Origin: Acidobacteriota bacterium
GTDB taxonomy: Bacteria; Acidobacteriota; Terriglobia; Terriglobales; Acidobacteriaceae
NCBI GenBank assembly: GCA_021778315.1
Contig: JAJYCQ010000038.1
Location: forward strand, 1-16,464
Reading direction: 5' to 3'
Length of the DNA: 16,464 bases
Below the pieces are notes generated by a model. It did not search any database, was not told where the DNA came from, and worked only from the letters and a program-made list of their open reading frames with translations. The translations under genes and the position numbers were made by a program. Of the stretch, positions 6,145 to 13,144 are shown in pieces; the first letter of the stretch is position 1; every line of letters starts with the position of its first letter.

Positions 6145-6953
6145 GTACGACACCGGTTCCTGAACGGACGCTTCCTTTGCGGAAGGCGCACAAGAGTGGA
6201 GCGGCGGCGCAGGCTCCGAAGCGGATATTGGTGCTGGGGGCTACGTCTGGGATTGCGGAGGCCTGCATACGGCTGTGGGCAGAGCGCGGCGATAGTTTGT
6301 ATTTAGTGGCTCGGGATGCGGACCGGCTGGCGGTGGTGGCGGCGGATGCTCGGACTCGCGGGGCGGCGTTTGTGGATAGCGCTGTGGCGAATCTGGATGA
6401 GACGGCGGCGCATGCGGAGATGCTGGCTCATGCGATCAATGGTCTGGGTGGATTGGATATCGCGTTTCTGGCGCTGGGAGTGCTGGGGGATCAGGGGGAG
6501 GCAGAGCGGAATTTTGCTGTGGCGAACCAGATTCTGCAGACGAATTTTAATGCTCCGGTGAGCTTGCTGACTTGGCTGGGGAGCTATGCGGCGCAGCGGA
6601 AGGCAGGAACGCTGGCGGTGCTGTCGTCGGTGGCGGGAGAGCGGGGGAGGAAGTCGAATTATGTTTATGGAAGCTCGAAGGCTGGGCTGACGGCGTTTGT
6701 GGATGGGCTGCGGAACCGAATTGACCGCGAAGGCGTGCGGGTGATGACGATCAAGCCCGGGCCGGTGAAGACCGCGATGACCGAGGGGATGAAGGGTAGC
6801 GAGAAGTTCGCTGATGTTGAAGTGGTGGCGGCGTCGCTGGTGAAGGCGATCGATAAGGGGACGGACGTGGTGTATGTTCCGGGGATCTGGCGCGTGATTA
6901 TGTGTGTGATCCGGATGATTCCGGAGAGGGTGTTTAAGAAGCTGAATTTATAG
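6141..6953 (+). CDS. short-chain dehydrogenase, DprE2-like (decaprenylphospho-2-keto-pentose reductase family)
   Basis: This 270-residue SDR has the nucleotide-binding GATSGI (33-38), Ser162/163 in VLSSVAG, and Tyr176 and Lys180 in YGSSK. After the core, a hydrophobic C-terminal helix (about 248-262, IWRVIMCVIRMIPERV) could dock on the membrane, as in DprE2 proteins that act on polyprenyl-linked substrates. The start codon overlaps the DprE1-like stop as ATGA, so the two are translationally coupled. The predicted role is NAD(P)H-dependent reduction of the 2-keto intermediate made by the upstream oxidase. A roughly 25-residue Pro/Arg/Lys-rich N terminus precedes the Rossmann fold. The gene converges on the isoaspartyl peptidase gene with only 12 bases between the stops and no visible terminator. 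Confidence 0.82.
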   Translation: MSTTPVPERTLPLRKAHKSGAAAQAPKRILVLGATSGIAEACIRLWAERGDSLYLVARDADRLAVVAADARTRGAAFVDSAVANLDETAAHAEMLAHAINGLGGLDIAFLALGVLGDQGEAERNFAVANQILQTNFNAPVSLLTWLGSYAAQRKAGTLAVLSSVAGERGRKSNYVYGSSKAGLTAFVDGLRNRIDREGVRVMTIKPGPVKTAMTEGMKGSEKFADVEVVAASLVKAIDKGTDVVYVPGIWRVIMCVIRMIPERVFKKLNL

Positions 6954-6965
6954 AGGATGATTCAA

Positions 6966-8054
6966 CTATTTCACCCACACCCTTGGCAAGCCGCCCTGGA
7001 TCTGCTGGGCATGGAAGATGCCGAGGGTATTGTTGCTCCAGACGGGCGGACCTTGCTTCGAGAGCACGATCACTCCTCCTTCTCCTCCCTTCAATGCGGG
7101 AAGTTCGTGGTGGATCATCTGGTCGGCGGCGGCTTGCGGGGTCTTGCCTTCTTCGACCAGAGTGCAGACCTCGCGCGCCAGGGTGAGGCGTATGAAGTAC
7201 TCGCCTACGCCGGTGCCGGATACAGCGCAGGAGCGATCGCTGGCGTAGGTGCCGGCACCGATCAAGGGCGAATCTCCAACGCGTCCGGGAAGTTTACCCT
7301 GCATGCCTCCGGTGGAGGTGGCTGCAGCCAAGTGGCCTTTGTTGTCGCGAGCGACGGCGCCGACCGTGCCGAATCGGTGAGCGAAGGGCCGGGGCATCTG
7401 CTCGAGCGAGGCCTGCGGCGTGGAGAGTGCAGGCGGCGCGCCTGCGGGGCGGGGCGGAAGCTTGCGGCCACTGTCTTTGAGGACCTTGGCGAACTCCTGC
7501 CAGCGCATCTCGGTGAAGAAGAACGAAGGGGGTTGCTGCTCGAGGCCCTGTGCGCGCGAGAAGTCGTCGGCTCCGGTACCGACCATCATGACGTAGGGCG
7601 TGTGCTCCATGACGGCTCGCGCCAAGGCAACGGGGTGACGCGTGAAGTGAATGCCGGCAACGGAGCCGGCGGCGAGGGTCTCTCCGTTCATGAGGGCAGC
7701 GTCCATCTCGTTGGTTCCGTCGGCTGCAAAGGCTGACCCTCTGCCGGCGTTGAAGAGCGGATCATCTTCGAGCACCTCGACCGCTGCCTGGACGGCGTCG
7801 AGCGAGGATCCGTCGCGTTTGAGCACGGCGGTTCCGGCGGCGAGTGCGATGCCGAGCGAGCGCTGATAGGCTGCAGCGGTCGCGGGATCCATGTGCTCCC
7901 ACTCCGATTCGCCCGCACCGCCGTGGATGGCGATGGCCCACTGCTGGGCCTGGCTGCAGGCCGCGACGAGACTGAGGCCCAAGGCTAGCGCGAGAGGGTA
8001 AAGGCTGCGATGTATGCGCGGGGTACTAGCTCTGTTGCGGAAGCGGTTGTCCAT
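6966..8054 (-). CDS. iaaA: exported isoaspartyl peptidase / plant-type L-asparaginase (Ntn hydrolase)
   Basis: The 362-residue precursor belongs to the type 2 asparaginase family. WAIAIHGGAG starts the mature domain, and LEDDPLFNAGRGSAF and DGTNEMDAALM are family signatures. The autocleavage site is in RFGTVGAVA (nucleophile Thr230), followed by TSTGGMQGKLPGRVGDSPLIGAGTYA. The enzyme self-cleaves before the Thr into alpha and beta subunits, then hydrolyses beta-aspartyl dipeptides and L-asparagine. The N terminus has a hydrophobic segment ending LVAAC-SQAQ. Cys33 fits a lipobox, but cleavage after SQA by ordinary signal peptidase is equally plausible. The frame extends to 8102, but I prefer the ATG at 8054 because GGAG lies 8 bases upstream and it gives a proper signal sequence. 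An 18-residue Pro-rich insert (about 198-215) precedes the cleavage site. Confidence 0.9.
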   Translation of the reverse strand: MDNRFRNRASTPRIHRSLYPLALALGLSLVAACSQAQQWAIAIHGGAGESEWEHMDPATAAAYQRSLGIALAAGTAVLKRDGSSLDAVQAAVEVLEDDPLFNAGRGSAFAADGTNEMDAALMNGETLAAGSVAGIHFTRHPVALARAVMEHTPYVMMVGTGADDFSRAQGLEQQPPSFFFTEMRWQEFAKVLKDSGRKLPPRPAGAPPALSTPQASLEQMPRPFAHRFGTVGAVARDNKGHLAAATSTGGMQGKLPGRVGDSPLIGAGTYASDRSCAVSGTGVGEYFIRLTLAREVCTLVEEGKTPQAAADQMIHHELPALKGGEGGVIVLSKQGPPVWSNNTLGIFHAQQIQGGLPRVWVK

Positions 8055-8089
8055 GGTTTGCTCCGAATCGTTAGGTGGATCGAAGTTAA

Positions 8090-8115
8090 AGAATAGCGGC
8101 ATGTGGCACGTTCAA
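8090..8115 (-). promoter_or_regulatory. candidate promoter for the isoaspartyl peptidase gene
   Basis: On the minus strand TTGAAC (8115-8110) and TATTCT (8095-8090) repeat the two hexamers of the rpmI promoter, but the spacer is only 14 bases, shorter than the usual 16-18. The predicted start is near 8083, about 30 bases before the ATG at 8054. The short spacer keeps confidence low. Confidence 0.35.
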
Positions 8116-8224
8116 GACTGCGGAGTGCTTCCGTTTCGAGACGAGCCTGCTCCTCGCCTACCAGCTTCCGTGATTCCCGGGAAACGGGGCGTGGGGAGAC
8201 TTCGGTTGCGAGGGGGTGGGTGGG

Positions 8225-9220
8225 TTATTGGTCTTGCTGTTGTTGTTGGGCGTGTTGTTGCTGGCGGGTCATGGGTGGGGGTTGCTGGGGGACGGCCTGG
8301 GCCTTTTCTACGAGGATGGACCAGTCTTCTGGGACGGGGAGCTCGCGGTCGAGGGAGGGGGTTCCTTCGCTGGGTTCGACGCGGACGGCGACGGAGAGCT
8401 CGGTTTTGGTGCGGCCGCGGTAGACGCCGTGGGTGGGGGGGACGTCGGCGTAGTCGCAGCCGATGGCGGTGCGGATGTGGCGGTCTCCGGCGACGAGGTT
8501 GTTGGTGGGATCGAAGCCGACCCAGCCTAGTTCGGGGAGGAAGGCTTCGATCCAGGCGTGGGTGGCGGAGCTTTCGGAGCGGTCCTTGTGGGCGTCGCCG
8601 TGATAGAGGTAGCCGCTGACGTAGCGGCAAGGGACCTGGAGCTGGGAGCGGACGAGCGAGATCATGATGTGGGAGAAGTCCTGGCAGACTCCGGCTTTGC
8701 TGGTGAGGGCGAGGTCGATGGGGGAGTCGGCCTTGGTGGACTTGGGCTTGTAGTCGAAGTAGTCGTAGAGCTGGGCGTTGAGCTTGTGGAGGAGGCTGAG
8801 GGGGTCGTCGCGGCGGCGGAGGTCGAGATGCCTGCCGAGGTCTTCGAGCTCGGGGGTGAACTGGGCGAACTCGCTGGGGAGAAGCATCTCCCAGAAATCA
8901 CCTTCGTGGACGAGACGATCGAGCTCGGCCCATGAGCCGGGGGGAAGGGCTTCGGGGATGTCGGGGTGGGGAGCCATTTCAACGAGGGACTCGGCGACGA
9001 TGACGAGCTGGCCGTGCTGGCCGGGGATGTCGAAGTGGTGGACGTGGTTGGCGAGATGGTCGCGGTAGCTGAAGACGCGGCATCGGGGGCTGACGGAGAG
9101 ATGGAAGGTGAGGCAGCGCTGCTGGGCGTCGGAGCGTGGGTGCATGCGCGTCTCCATGATGCTTTCGCTGACGGGGCTCTTGTAGAGAAATTTTGTGAGG
9201 TGGCGGATCGAGTAGTACAT
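8225..9220 (-). CDS. transglutaminase-like cysteine protease with Gln-rich tail
   Basis: This 331-residue protein has the N-terminal beta domain (residues 1-85, MYYSIRHLTKFLYKSPVSES) and transglutaminase-like core typical of COG1305 proteins that accompany alpha-E and ATP-grasp genes. The triad is visible: Cys179 in AGVCQDFSH, His221 in SATHAWIEAF and Asp237 in GWVGFDPTNN. Bacterial members are thought to act as proteases or amide-bond-modifying enzymes, probably cytosolic since no signal peptide is seen. The last 25 residues (PQQPPPMTRQQQHAQQQQQDQ) are Gln-rich and outside the fold. GGGAG lies 6 bases before the ATG. The gene is last in a minus-strand run after alpha-E and an acyltransferase, 30 bases after the acyltransferase stop. 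The biochemical substrate of this class is unknown. Confidence 0.88.
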   Translation of the reverse strand: MYYSIRHLTKFLYKSPVSESIMETRMHPRSDAQQRCLTFHLSVSPRCRVFSYRDHLANHVHHFDIPGQHGQLVIVAESLVEMAPHPDIPEALPPGSWAELDRLVHEGDFWEMLLPSEFAQFTPELEDLGRHLDLRRRDDPLSLLHKLNAQLYDYFDYKPKSTKADSPIDLALTSKAGVCQDFSHIMISLVRSQLQVPCRYVSGYLYHGDAHKDRSESSATHAWIEAFLPELGWVGFDPTNNLVAGDRHIRTAIGCDYADVPPTHGVYRGRTKTELSVAVRVEPSEGTPSLDRELPVPEDWSILVEKAQAVPQQPPPMTRQQQHAQQQQQDQ

Positions 9221-9250
9221 CGGGATCTCCCATTCTTTACAGGATGCTTT

Positions 9251-10279
9251 TTAGCTAAGAGGCCAGCGGAAGAGCCAACCGATGCGCCAGCGCTTTTGCT
9301 GATGCCAGAGGATGGCGGGCAGGAGGGTGGAGACGAGGGTGGGGAGGAAGAGTTGCAGCCAGAATTCGTTGGTGTGGGCGACGCGGGAGAGGAGTTCGCG
9401 GGTGGCTCCCTGGGGGAATTGCGCCATCAGGAAGATGCCGAGGGAGGCTCTGCCGATCCAGGCCCAGGCGTTGCCGGCGGAGGTGTTCTCGATGGTGCGG
9501 GCGAGGAGGAAGAGGCCGGCGGTTCCGGTGAAGCCAAGGGTGACGGCGAGCCATTCGGGTGGGCCTCCGAAGTCGACGGCTGCGCCGTAGTGATGGACGA
9601 CGGCGGCCTGGAGGACGAAGACGAGGAGAGCTCCGAGGGCGGCAGCCCAGCGGGGGACTGCGGTGAGTTTGAAGATGGATCTGCCGACCAGCATGCCTCC
9701 GGCGAGAAAGGAGAAGTACCAGACGGTTTTGTAGAAGACTTCGAAGCCGGAGGCGGGCATGAGCGAGGAGGCGATGAAGGCGAGGACGAAGCGCAGCCAG
9801 GCGGGGAGCCTGGAGGTGAGGAGGGCGAGGATGAGGCAGAGGAAGAGGACGGGGAAGAACCAGCCGGCGACTCCGTTGATGAGCGAGAGGGGGAAGGCGT
9901 GCCAGTCGACGGGGTGAGGGTAGCGCTTGAAGCGGCTGATGAGGGGCTCGATGGCGGAGAGGAGGACGGCCCACGCGAGGTAGAGATAGAGGAGGGTCTT
10001 TGATTTTTCGAGGATGAAGTCTTTGGGGCCTCGGCGGTGGATGCTTCCGGCGACGAAGAGGCCGGCGAGAAAGAAGAAGGCGGGCATGTGGAAGCTGTAG
10101 ACGAAGAGGTAGGAAAAGTCGCGGGAGGGAGTGGTCCACCAGCCACGCGCGGCCATGCCCTGGCCGGTGTGCTCGTAGGTGACGAGGAGGATGGCGAGGC
10201 CTTTGACGATGTCCACTGCGTTGGATCGCACGGGTGCGGTAAGGGCGTCGATTGGTGGTGTGAGAATGCGTTCCGTCAT
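9251..10279 (-). CDS. acyltransferase family 3 integral membrane protein
   Basis: The 342-residue polytopic membrane protein has about 10 hydrophobic segments. It begins with a short cytoplasmic N terminus and then the family pattern R-x(4)-DIVKGLAILLVTYEHTGQG, with the conserved Arg18 before the first helix and likely catalytic His37 after it, followed by YSFHMPAFFFLAGLF. Acyltransferase-3 proteins move acyl groups, often acetyl, onto sugars, lipids or cell-surface polymers across the membrane. The start codon overlaps the alpha-E stop as TAATG, so its translation is probably coupled to alpha-E. Such a gene is not one of the usual partners of the alpha-E/transglutaminase/ATP-grasp set, which makes its position noteworthy. 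The acceptor cannot be named from the sequence. Confidence 0.85.
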   Translation of the reverse strand: MTERILTPPIDALTAPVRSNAVDIVKGLAILLVTYEHTGQGMAARGWWTTPSRDFSYLFVYSFHMPAFFFLAGLFVAGSIHRRGPKDFILEKSKTLLYLYLAWAVLLSAIEPLISRFKRYPHPVDWHAFPLSLINGVAGWFFPVLFLCLILALLTSRLPAWLRFVLAFIASSLMPASGFEVFYKTVWYFSFLAGGMLVGRSIFKLTAVPRWAAALGALLVFVLQAAVVHHYGAAVDFGGPPEWLAVTLGFTGTAGLFLLARTIENTSAGNAWAWIGRASLGIFLMAQFPQGATRELLSRVAHTNEFWLQLFLPTLVSTLLPAILWHQQKRWRIGWLFRWPLS

Positions 10280-11265
10280 TAGCCTGCCAACGCTGCTTGG
10301 ATGGAATAGTCAATATAGAGGTGGTAGATGGTCTCGTGGATTCCCTGGCACTGGCGCTGGATGCCGTGGAGATATTCGACGACGTCGCCGGAGAGAATTT
10401 CGTCGACGCTGGCGAAGCCGAGGGAGGCGCTGAGCCTTCCGGCGATGCGGTTGAGCTCCTCGGCGCGGGTCTTGCCGGAGCGAAGCTGGATGGCCTGGAG
10501 GGCGCACTGGAGGCTGTCGATGGAGAAGCGGAGAGAGTGGGGGAACTCGGCGTCGAGGAGAAGGAACTCGAGGATGCGTTCGGGGGTGAGGTCTGCGGTG
10601 TAGACCTTGCAGTAGGCCTCGAAGGCGGTGGCGGAGCGGAGCAGGCCCATCCACTCGAGGTACTCATTGGCTTCGATTGCGCGGTCGGGTTGGGCCCAGA
10701 GGTCTTCGTGGTAGGCCTCGAGGAGAAGGGTGGTGGCAGAGGCTCGCTCGAGGAAGCGGCCGACCTGGATGAACTGCCAGCCTTCGCCGTGGGACATGGT
10801 GGAGTCGGTGACACCCTGGAACTGGTGGACGGCTTCGAGGACTTGCTGGAGGAAGGCGGTGGGGCCTTCGTTGGACTCGACTGCGGCGTCGATCTGGAGG
10901 GCTCGCTTGAACTCGGGGCGCGTGACTTCGAGATAGAGGGAGTTGAGCTTGTGCCACTGCTCGGTGGAGATCTGCTCGCGGACATGGCGGGCGTTTTCTC
11001 TCGCGGCGATGATGGAGGAGACGACGGAAGATTTATTGGAGGTGTCGAAGGTGAGGGTTCGGGCGAGTTCGTAGGGATTGCCGTCCCACTTGAGACGCTT
11101 GGGTTTACCGAGTGCCTGGAGGAGACGCAGCCAGCGATGATCGGAGCTGGTGGAACTCTCGTCGAGCATGAGGTTCAGGTTCACGTCGAGCAGGCGCGTG
11201 GTGTGTTCGGCGCGCTCGAGGTAGCGGCTCATCCAGTACAGTGAATCGGCGACACGTGAGAGCAT
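10279..11265 (-). CDS. alpha-E domain protein (DUF403 family)
   Basis: This largely alpha-helical protein of 328 residues begins MLSRVADSLYWMSRYLERAEHTTR, the hallmark N terminus of alpha-E proteins, and has QALGKP, ARENARHVREQIS and an acidic ARG/ASATTLLLEAYHEDLW region. The family is consistently encoded with circularly permuted ATP-grasp and transglutaminase-like genes. It is proposed to take part in peptide synthesis or tagging, but no reaction has been proven to my knowledge. A frame extends to a GTG at 11310. I prefer the ATG at 11265 because it matches the family start and has AAAGGA about 9 bases upstream. Its TAA shares one base with the acyltransferase ATG, and the nucleoside hydrolase-like gene ends 69 bases upstream on the same strand. 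Confidence 0.87.
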   Translation of the reverse strand: MLSRVADSLYWMSRYLERAEHTTRLLDVNLNLMLDESSTSSDHRWLRLLQALGKPKRLKWDGNPYELARTLTFDTSNKSSVVSSIIAARENARHVREQISTEQWHKLNSLYLEVTRPEFKRALQIDAAVESNEGPTAFLQQVLEAVHQFQGVTDSTMSHGEGWQFIQVGRFLERASATTLLLEAYHEDLWAQPDRAIEANEYLEWMGLLRSATAFEAYCKVYTADLTPERILEFLLLDAEFPHSLRFSIDSLQCALQAIQLRSGKTRAEELNRIAGRLSASLGFASVDEILSGDVVEYLHGIQRQCQGIHETIYHLYIDYSIQAALAG

Positions 11266-11334
11266 GTGGTCGGTTCCTTTGCTGAAGACGACTTGCTGGT
11301 TGAAGTTCACTCTACACTGACTTTCGATGCGTCC

Positions 11335-12456
11335 TTACTGCACGACGGGTTCGGCTTTCATCAAGTCTACAAACATCTTGTCGAATCGGGTGGAATCGAG
11401 GTCCTGCTGCACATGGGTTGGCTGCATGGGGCCGAGCGGGCCGGGGAGGGTGGGCTTGTTGGTGGAGGTCCAGGTGAGGGTGTCGCCGTAGTTGGAGCCG
11501 TGGGTGGTGTCGACGTCGACGTAGAGGAGGGTTTCCTTGGTGATGATTTTGGGATCGAGCCAGGCGGCGGCGGCGAGCTCGTCCCAGAGATAGTAGAACT
11601 CGTGGGTGTACTTGGCGATGTACTGTGCGGCGGGGGAGTTGGACTGAGAGATTTGGCGGAGCATCTCGGGGGTGAACTGGGTCTTGATGGAGATGTCGAC
11701 GTCGGTGAGATCGATGCGGGGCCAGGGGGTGCGGAAGACGAGGTGGGCGGCTTCGGGGTCGAACCAGAAGTTGAACTCGTGGCGAGGGTGGGTGGCGAAT
11801 TCGGGGTCCTCGGTGCGGGGGTTGAGGCTTCCTCCCATGATGACGATGCCCTGGGTGAGCTGTGCGAATTCGGGGTCGATGGAGATGGCTAGAGCGATGT
11901 TGGTGAGGGGGCCGGCGGCGTAGAGGGTGACCGCATGCGGGTGGGCGTGGACCTGGCGGATGAGGAAGTGGGCGGCGTCTTCGGCGAGGGGTTTGGTGGT
12001 GGGCTCGCCTTCGGCAAGGGGAGGGACGACGAAGGGGCCGTGGTAGGGCTGGGCGCTGGTTTTCTTGGCGAGGTCTCCCCAGGCTCCGTACCAGGGGAAG
12101 CTGCCGATGGCGGCGGTGTCGTGCATGGATTCGGCTTCGGTGCGGAGGAGAGGGAAGACGGCTCCGGGGACCACGGGGACGTCGGTGCGGTGGATGAGCT
12201 CGAGCATGCGGAGGGTGTGGGCGACCTCTTCGGGCTCCCACGCGTTGCCGCTGACCATGGTGATGCCGAGGACGTGGACCTGCGGAGATTGGAGGAGGAC
12301 CATCATGGCCATCTGGTTGGAGCCTCCGGGGCCGGAGCCGTCCTGATCGATGAGGACGAGGCGCTGGGATTGAGCGGCTGCGAGGGTGCAGAGGGCCGTC
12401 ACTGATAGAAGGAATGCGGGTAGGTATTTCTTCGCCAAAGCACCTCGACCAACCAT
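11335..12456 (-). CDS. exported nucleoside hydrolase-like protein with altered active site
   Basis: This 373-residue protein has a signal peptide (about 1-29, ending TLAAAQ) and an inosine/uridine-preferring nucleoside hydrolase fold. The conserved features are VLGITMVSGNAW-PEEVAHTLRMLELI (62-89), YAAGPLTNIALAI (179-191), IVIMGGSLN (204-212) and EFNFWFDPEAAHLVF (227-241). Family enzymes use Ca2+ held by a D-x-D-x-x-x-D-D motif to cleave the N-glycosidic bond of ribonucleosides. Here the motif reads DQDGSGPGGSNQMA (37-50), so the DD pair appears replaced by Ser-Asn, and the usual HD near the C-terminal half is WD (291-292). It may therefore act on another substrate. The start at 12456 has no Shine-Dalgarno; a TTG at codon 7 is an alternative. 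It lies between ATP-grasp and alpha-E on the same strand and may be co-transcribed with alpha-E. Confidence 0.8.
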   Translation of the reverse strand: MVGRGALAKKYLPAFLLSVTALCTLAAAQSQRLVLIDQDGSGPGGSNQMAMMVLLQSPQVHVLGITMVSGNAWEPEEVAHTLRMLELIHRTDVPVVPGAVFPLLRTEAESMHDTAAIGSFPWYGAWGDLAKKTSAQPYHGPFVVPPLAEGEPTTKPLAEDAAHFLIRQVHAHPHAVTLYAAGPLTNIALAISIDPEFAQLTQGIVIMGGSLNPRTEDPEFATHPRHEFNFWFDPEAAHLVFRTPWPRIDLTDVDISIKTQFTPEMLRQISQSNSPAAQYIAKYTHEFYYLWDELAAAAWLDPKIITKETLLYVDVDTTHGSNYGDTLTWTSTNKPTLPGPLGPMQPTHVQQDLDSTRFDKMFVDLMKAEPVVQ

Positions 12457-12528
12457 TTCTGAATGGATTGCGTTATTTTAGCGGAGTAGGAAGGCGGGCG
12501 GTAGAATACTGATGAAAGGGAGGCCTGC
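12457..12528. promoter_or_regulatory. divergent promoter region between nucleoside hydrolase-like and HicB-like genes
   Basis: These 72 bases separate divergent genes. On the minus strand TAAAAT (12480-12475) is a -10-like hexamer 18 bases before the nucleoside hydrolase-like ATG. On the plus strand TAGAAT (12502-12507) is a -10-like hexamer 21 bases before the HicB-like ATG. I see no convincing -35 for either. Confidence 0.4.
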
Positions 12529-12750
12529 ATGATCTTTCATGTTTCGTTGGAAGAGGCTGAAGATGGCTGGGTCGTGGCTGAAGTGCCTGCGCTCCCGGGG
12601 TGTGTGTCGCAGGGCCGCGACGAAAAAGAGGCCCTTGAGAATGTGAAGGAAGCTATTACTGCCTGGTTGTGGGCGGAGGATCAGAAGGCTGTGAGCGCTA
12701 GTCTGCGTAGCCTAAGTCAGTCCTTACGGACTGAACCAGCTGTCGTGTGA
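12529..12750 (+). CDS. HicB-like small protein, apparently without HicA
   Basis: The 73-residue product MIFHVSLEEAEDGWVVAEVPAL-PGCVSQG-EKEALENVKEAITAWL fits the HicB partial RNase-H-like fold (residues 2-45: strand, acidic turn, PALPGC, helix with EALENVKEAI). GGGAGG at 12518-12523 lies 5 bases before the ATG. HicB proteins usually neutralise the HicA mRNA-cleaving toxin encoded next to them. No 50-80 residue HicA-like basic reading frame with a double-stranded-RNA-binding pattern is visible on either side, and no DNA-binding domain follows the HicB core. It is therefore either an orphan HicB-like protein or the remnant of a TA pair. Its last 53 bases overlap the tail of the minus-strand membrane protein gene. 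It is the only plus-strand gene between 6954 and 15722. Confidence 0.75.
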   Translation: MIFHVSLEEAEDGWVVAEVPALPGCVSQGRDEKEALENVKEAITAWLWAEDQKAVSASLRSLSQSLRTEPAVV

Positions 12751-13090
12751 TTTCCGAAAGAAGGTTCTTTTCAGTAGTATCTCTAGTTTCTTTTCCTAAG
12801 CTCTGAATAGCCTCGATCTCGTTTTTCGTTCCATAGATTTGGACAAGCACGGTCAGTCTTATCCATTCTTCTCTGTTGTCTAAAGCTCCAGGTCTACTTC
12901 CGTTTTGAATCCACAAAAATAGCTTATGTTGATAATTGAGTAGTGCATCTGTGATTTCAATACGCTTTTGCAGTCGCAGTTTGAGCCGTTCTTGTTCTTG
13001 TTCTCTTTGTTTCTGAATGATCCAGCCAATGACGGCAATTATTGTGGAGACGAGAATCGAAAGTCCTGTAAATAAGTTGTTTGTGCTCAT
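12698..13090 (-). CDS. small membrane-anchored protein of unknown function in an AT-rich islet
   Basis: I do not recognise this 130-residue protein. It has one N-terminal membrane segment (about residues 6-25, FTGLSILVSTIIAVIGWII) followed by a charged helical stretch (QKQREQEQERLKLRLQKRIEITDALL) that could form a coiled coil. The remainder is mixed and predicted cytoplasmic. The ATG at 13099 has AGAGGA directly against it, too close, while the ATG at 13090 is 9 bases from the same site, so I chose 13090. Composition differs sharply from the neighbours (72 G+C in 180 bases over 12841-13020, about 40%), which suggests recent acquisition. The last 53 bases overlap the HicB-like gene tail to tail. 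It is on the same strand as the ATP-grasp gene and 54 bases after it. Confidence 0.65.
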   Translation of the reverse strand: MSTNNLFTGLSILVSTIIAVIGWIIQKQREQEQERLKLRLQKRIEITDALLNYQHKLFLWIQNGSRPGALDNREEWIRLTVLVQIYGTKNEIEAIQSLGKETRDTTEKNLLSEITRQLVQSVRTDLGYAD

Positions 13091-13144
13091 CGAAGTCATT
13101 CCTCTAGCGTTAGATGAAGTGGTAGCGAACGAGCGACATAATCT

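Noticed and set aside
4297..6153. 618-codon open frame on the minus strand, opposite the DprE1-like gene
   Set aside because: It reads as Arg/Pro/His-rich sequence with no family pattern, and the plus strand has clear DprE1 motifs over the same bases. It is an antisense by-product of high GC.
8055..8224. Small RNA or terminator between the transglutaminase and isoaspartyl peptidase genes
   Set aside because: Only a short CCCG/CGGG hairpin (about 8177-8188) is visible and no T-run follows; support is too weak.
9255..10985. 576-codon minus-strand frame overlapping alpha-E and the acyltransferase
   Set aside because: The product is a Ser/Pro/Arg low-complexity sequence in another frame of two recognisable genes.
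8966..11244. Long plus-strand open frames (8966-10003 and 10297-11244) with Glu/Gly-rich products
   Set aside because: They lie opposite the well-supported transglutaminase, acyltransferase and alpha-E genes. Their acidic repeats simply mirror the G-rich strand.
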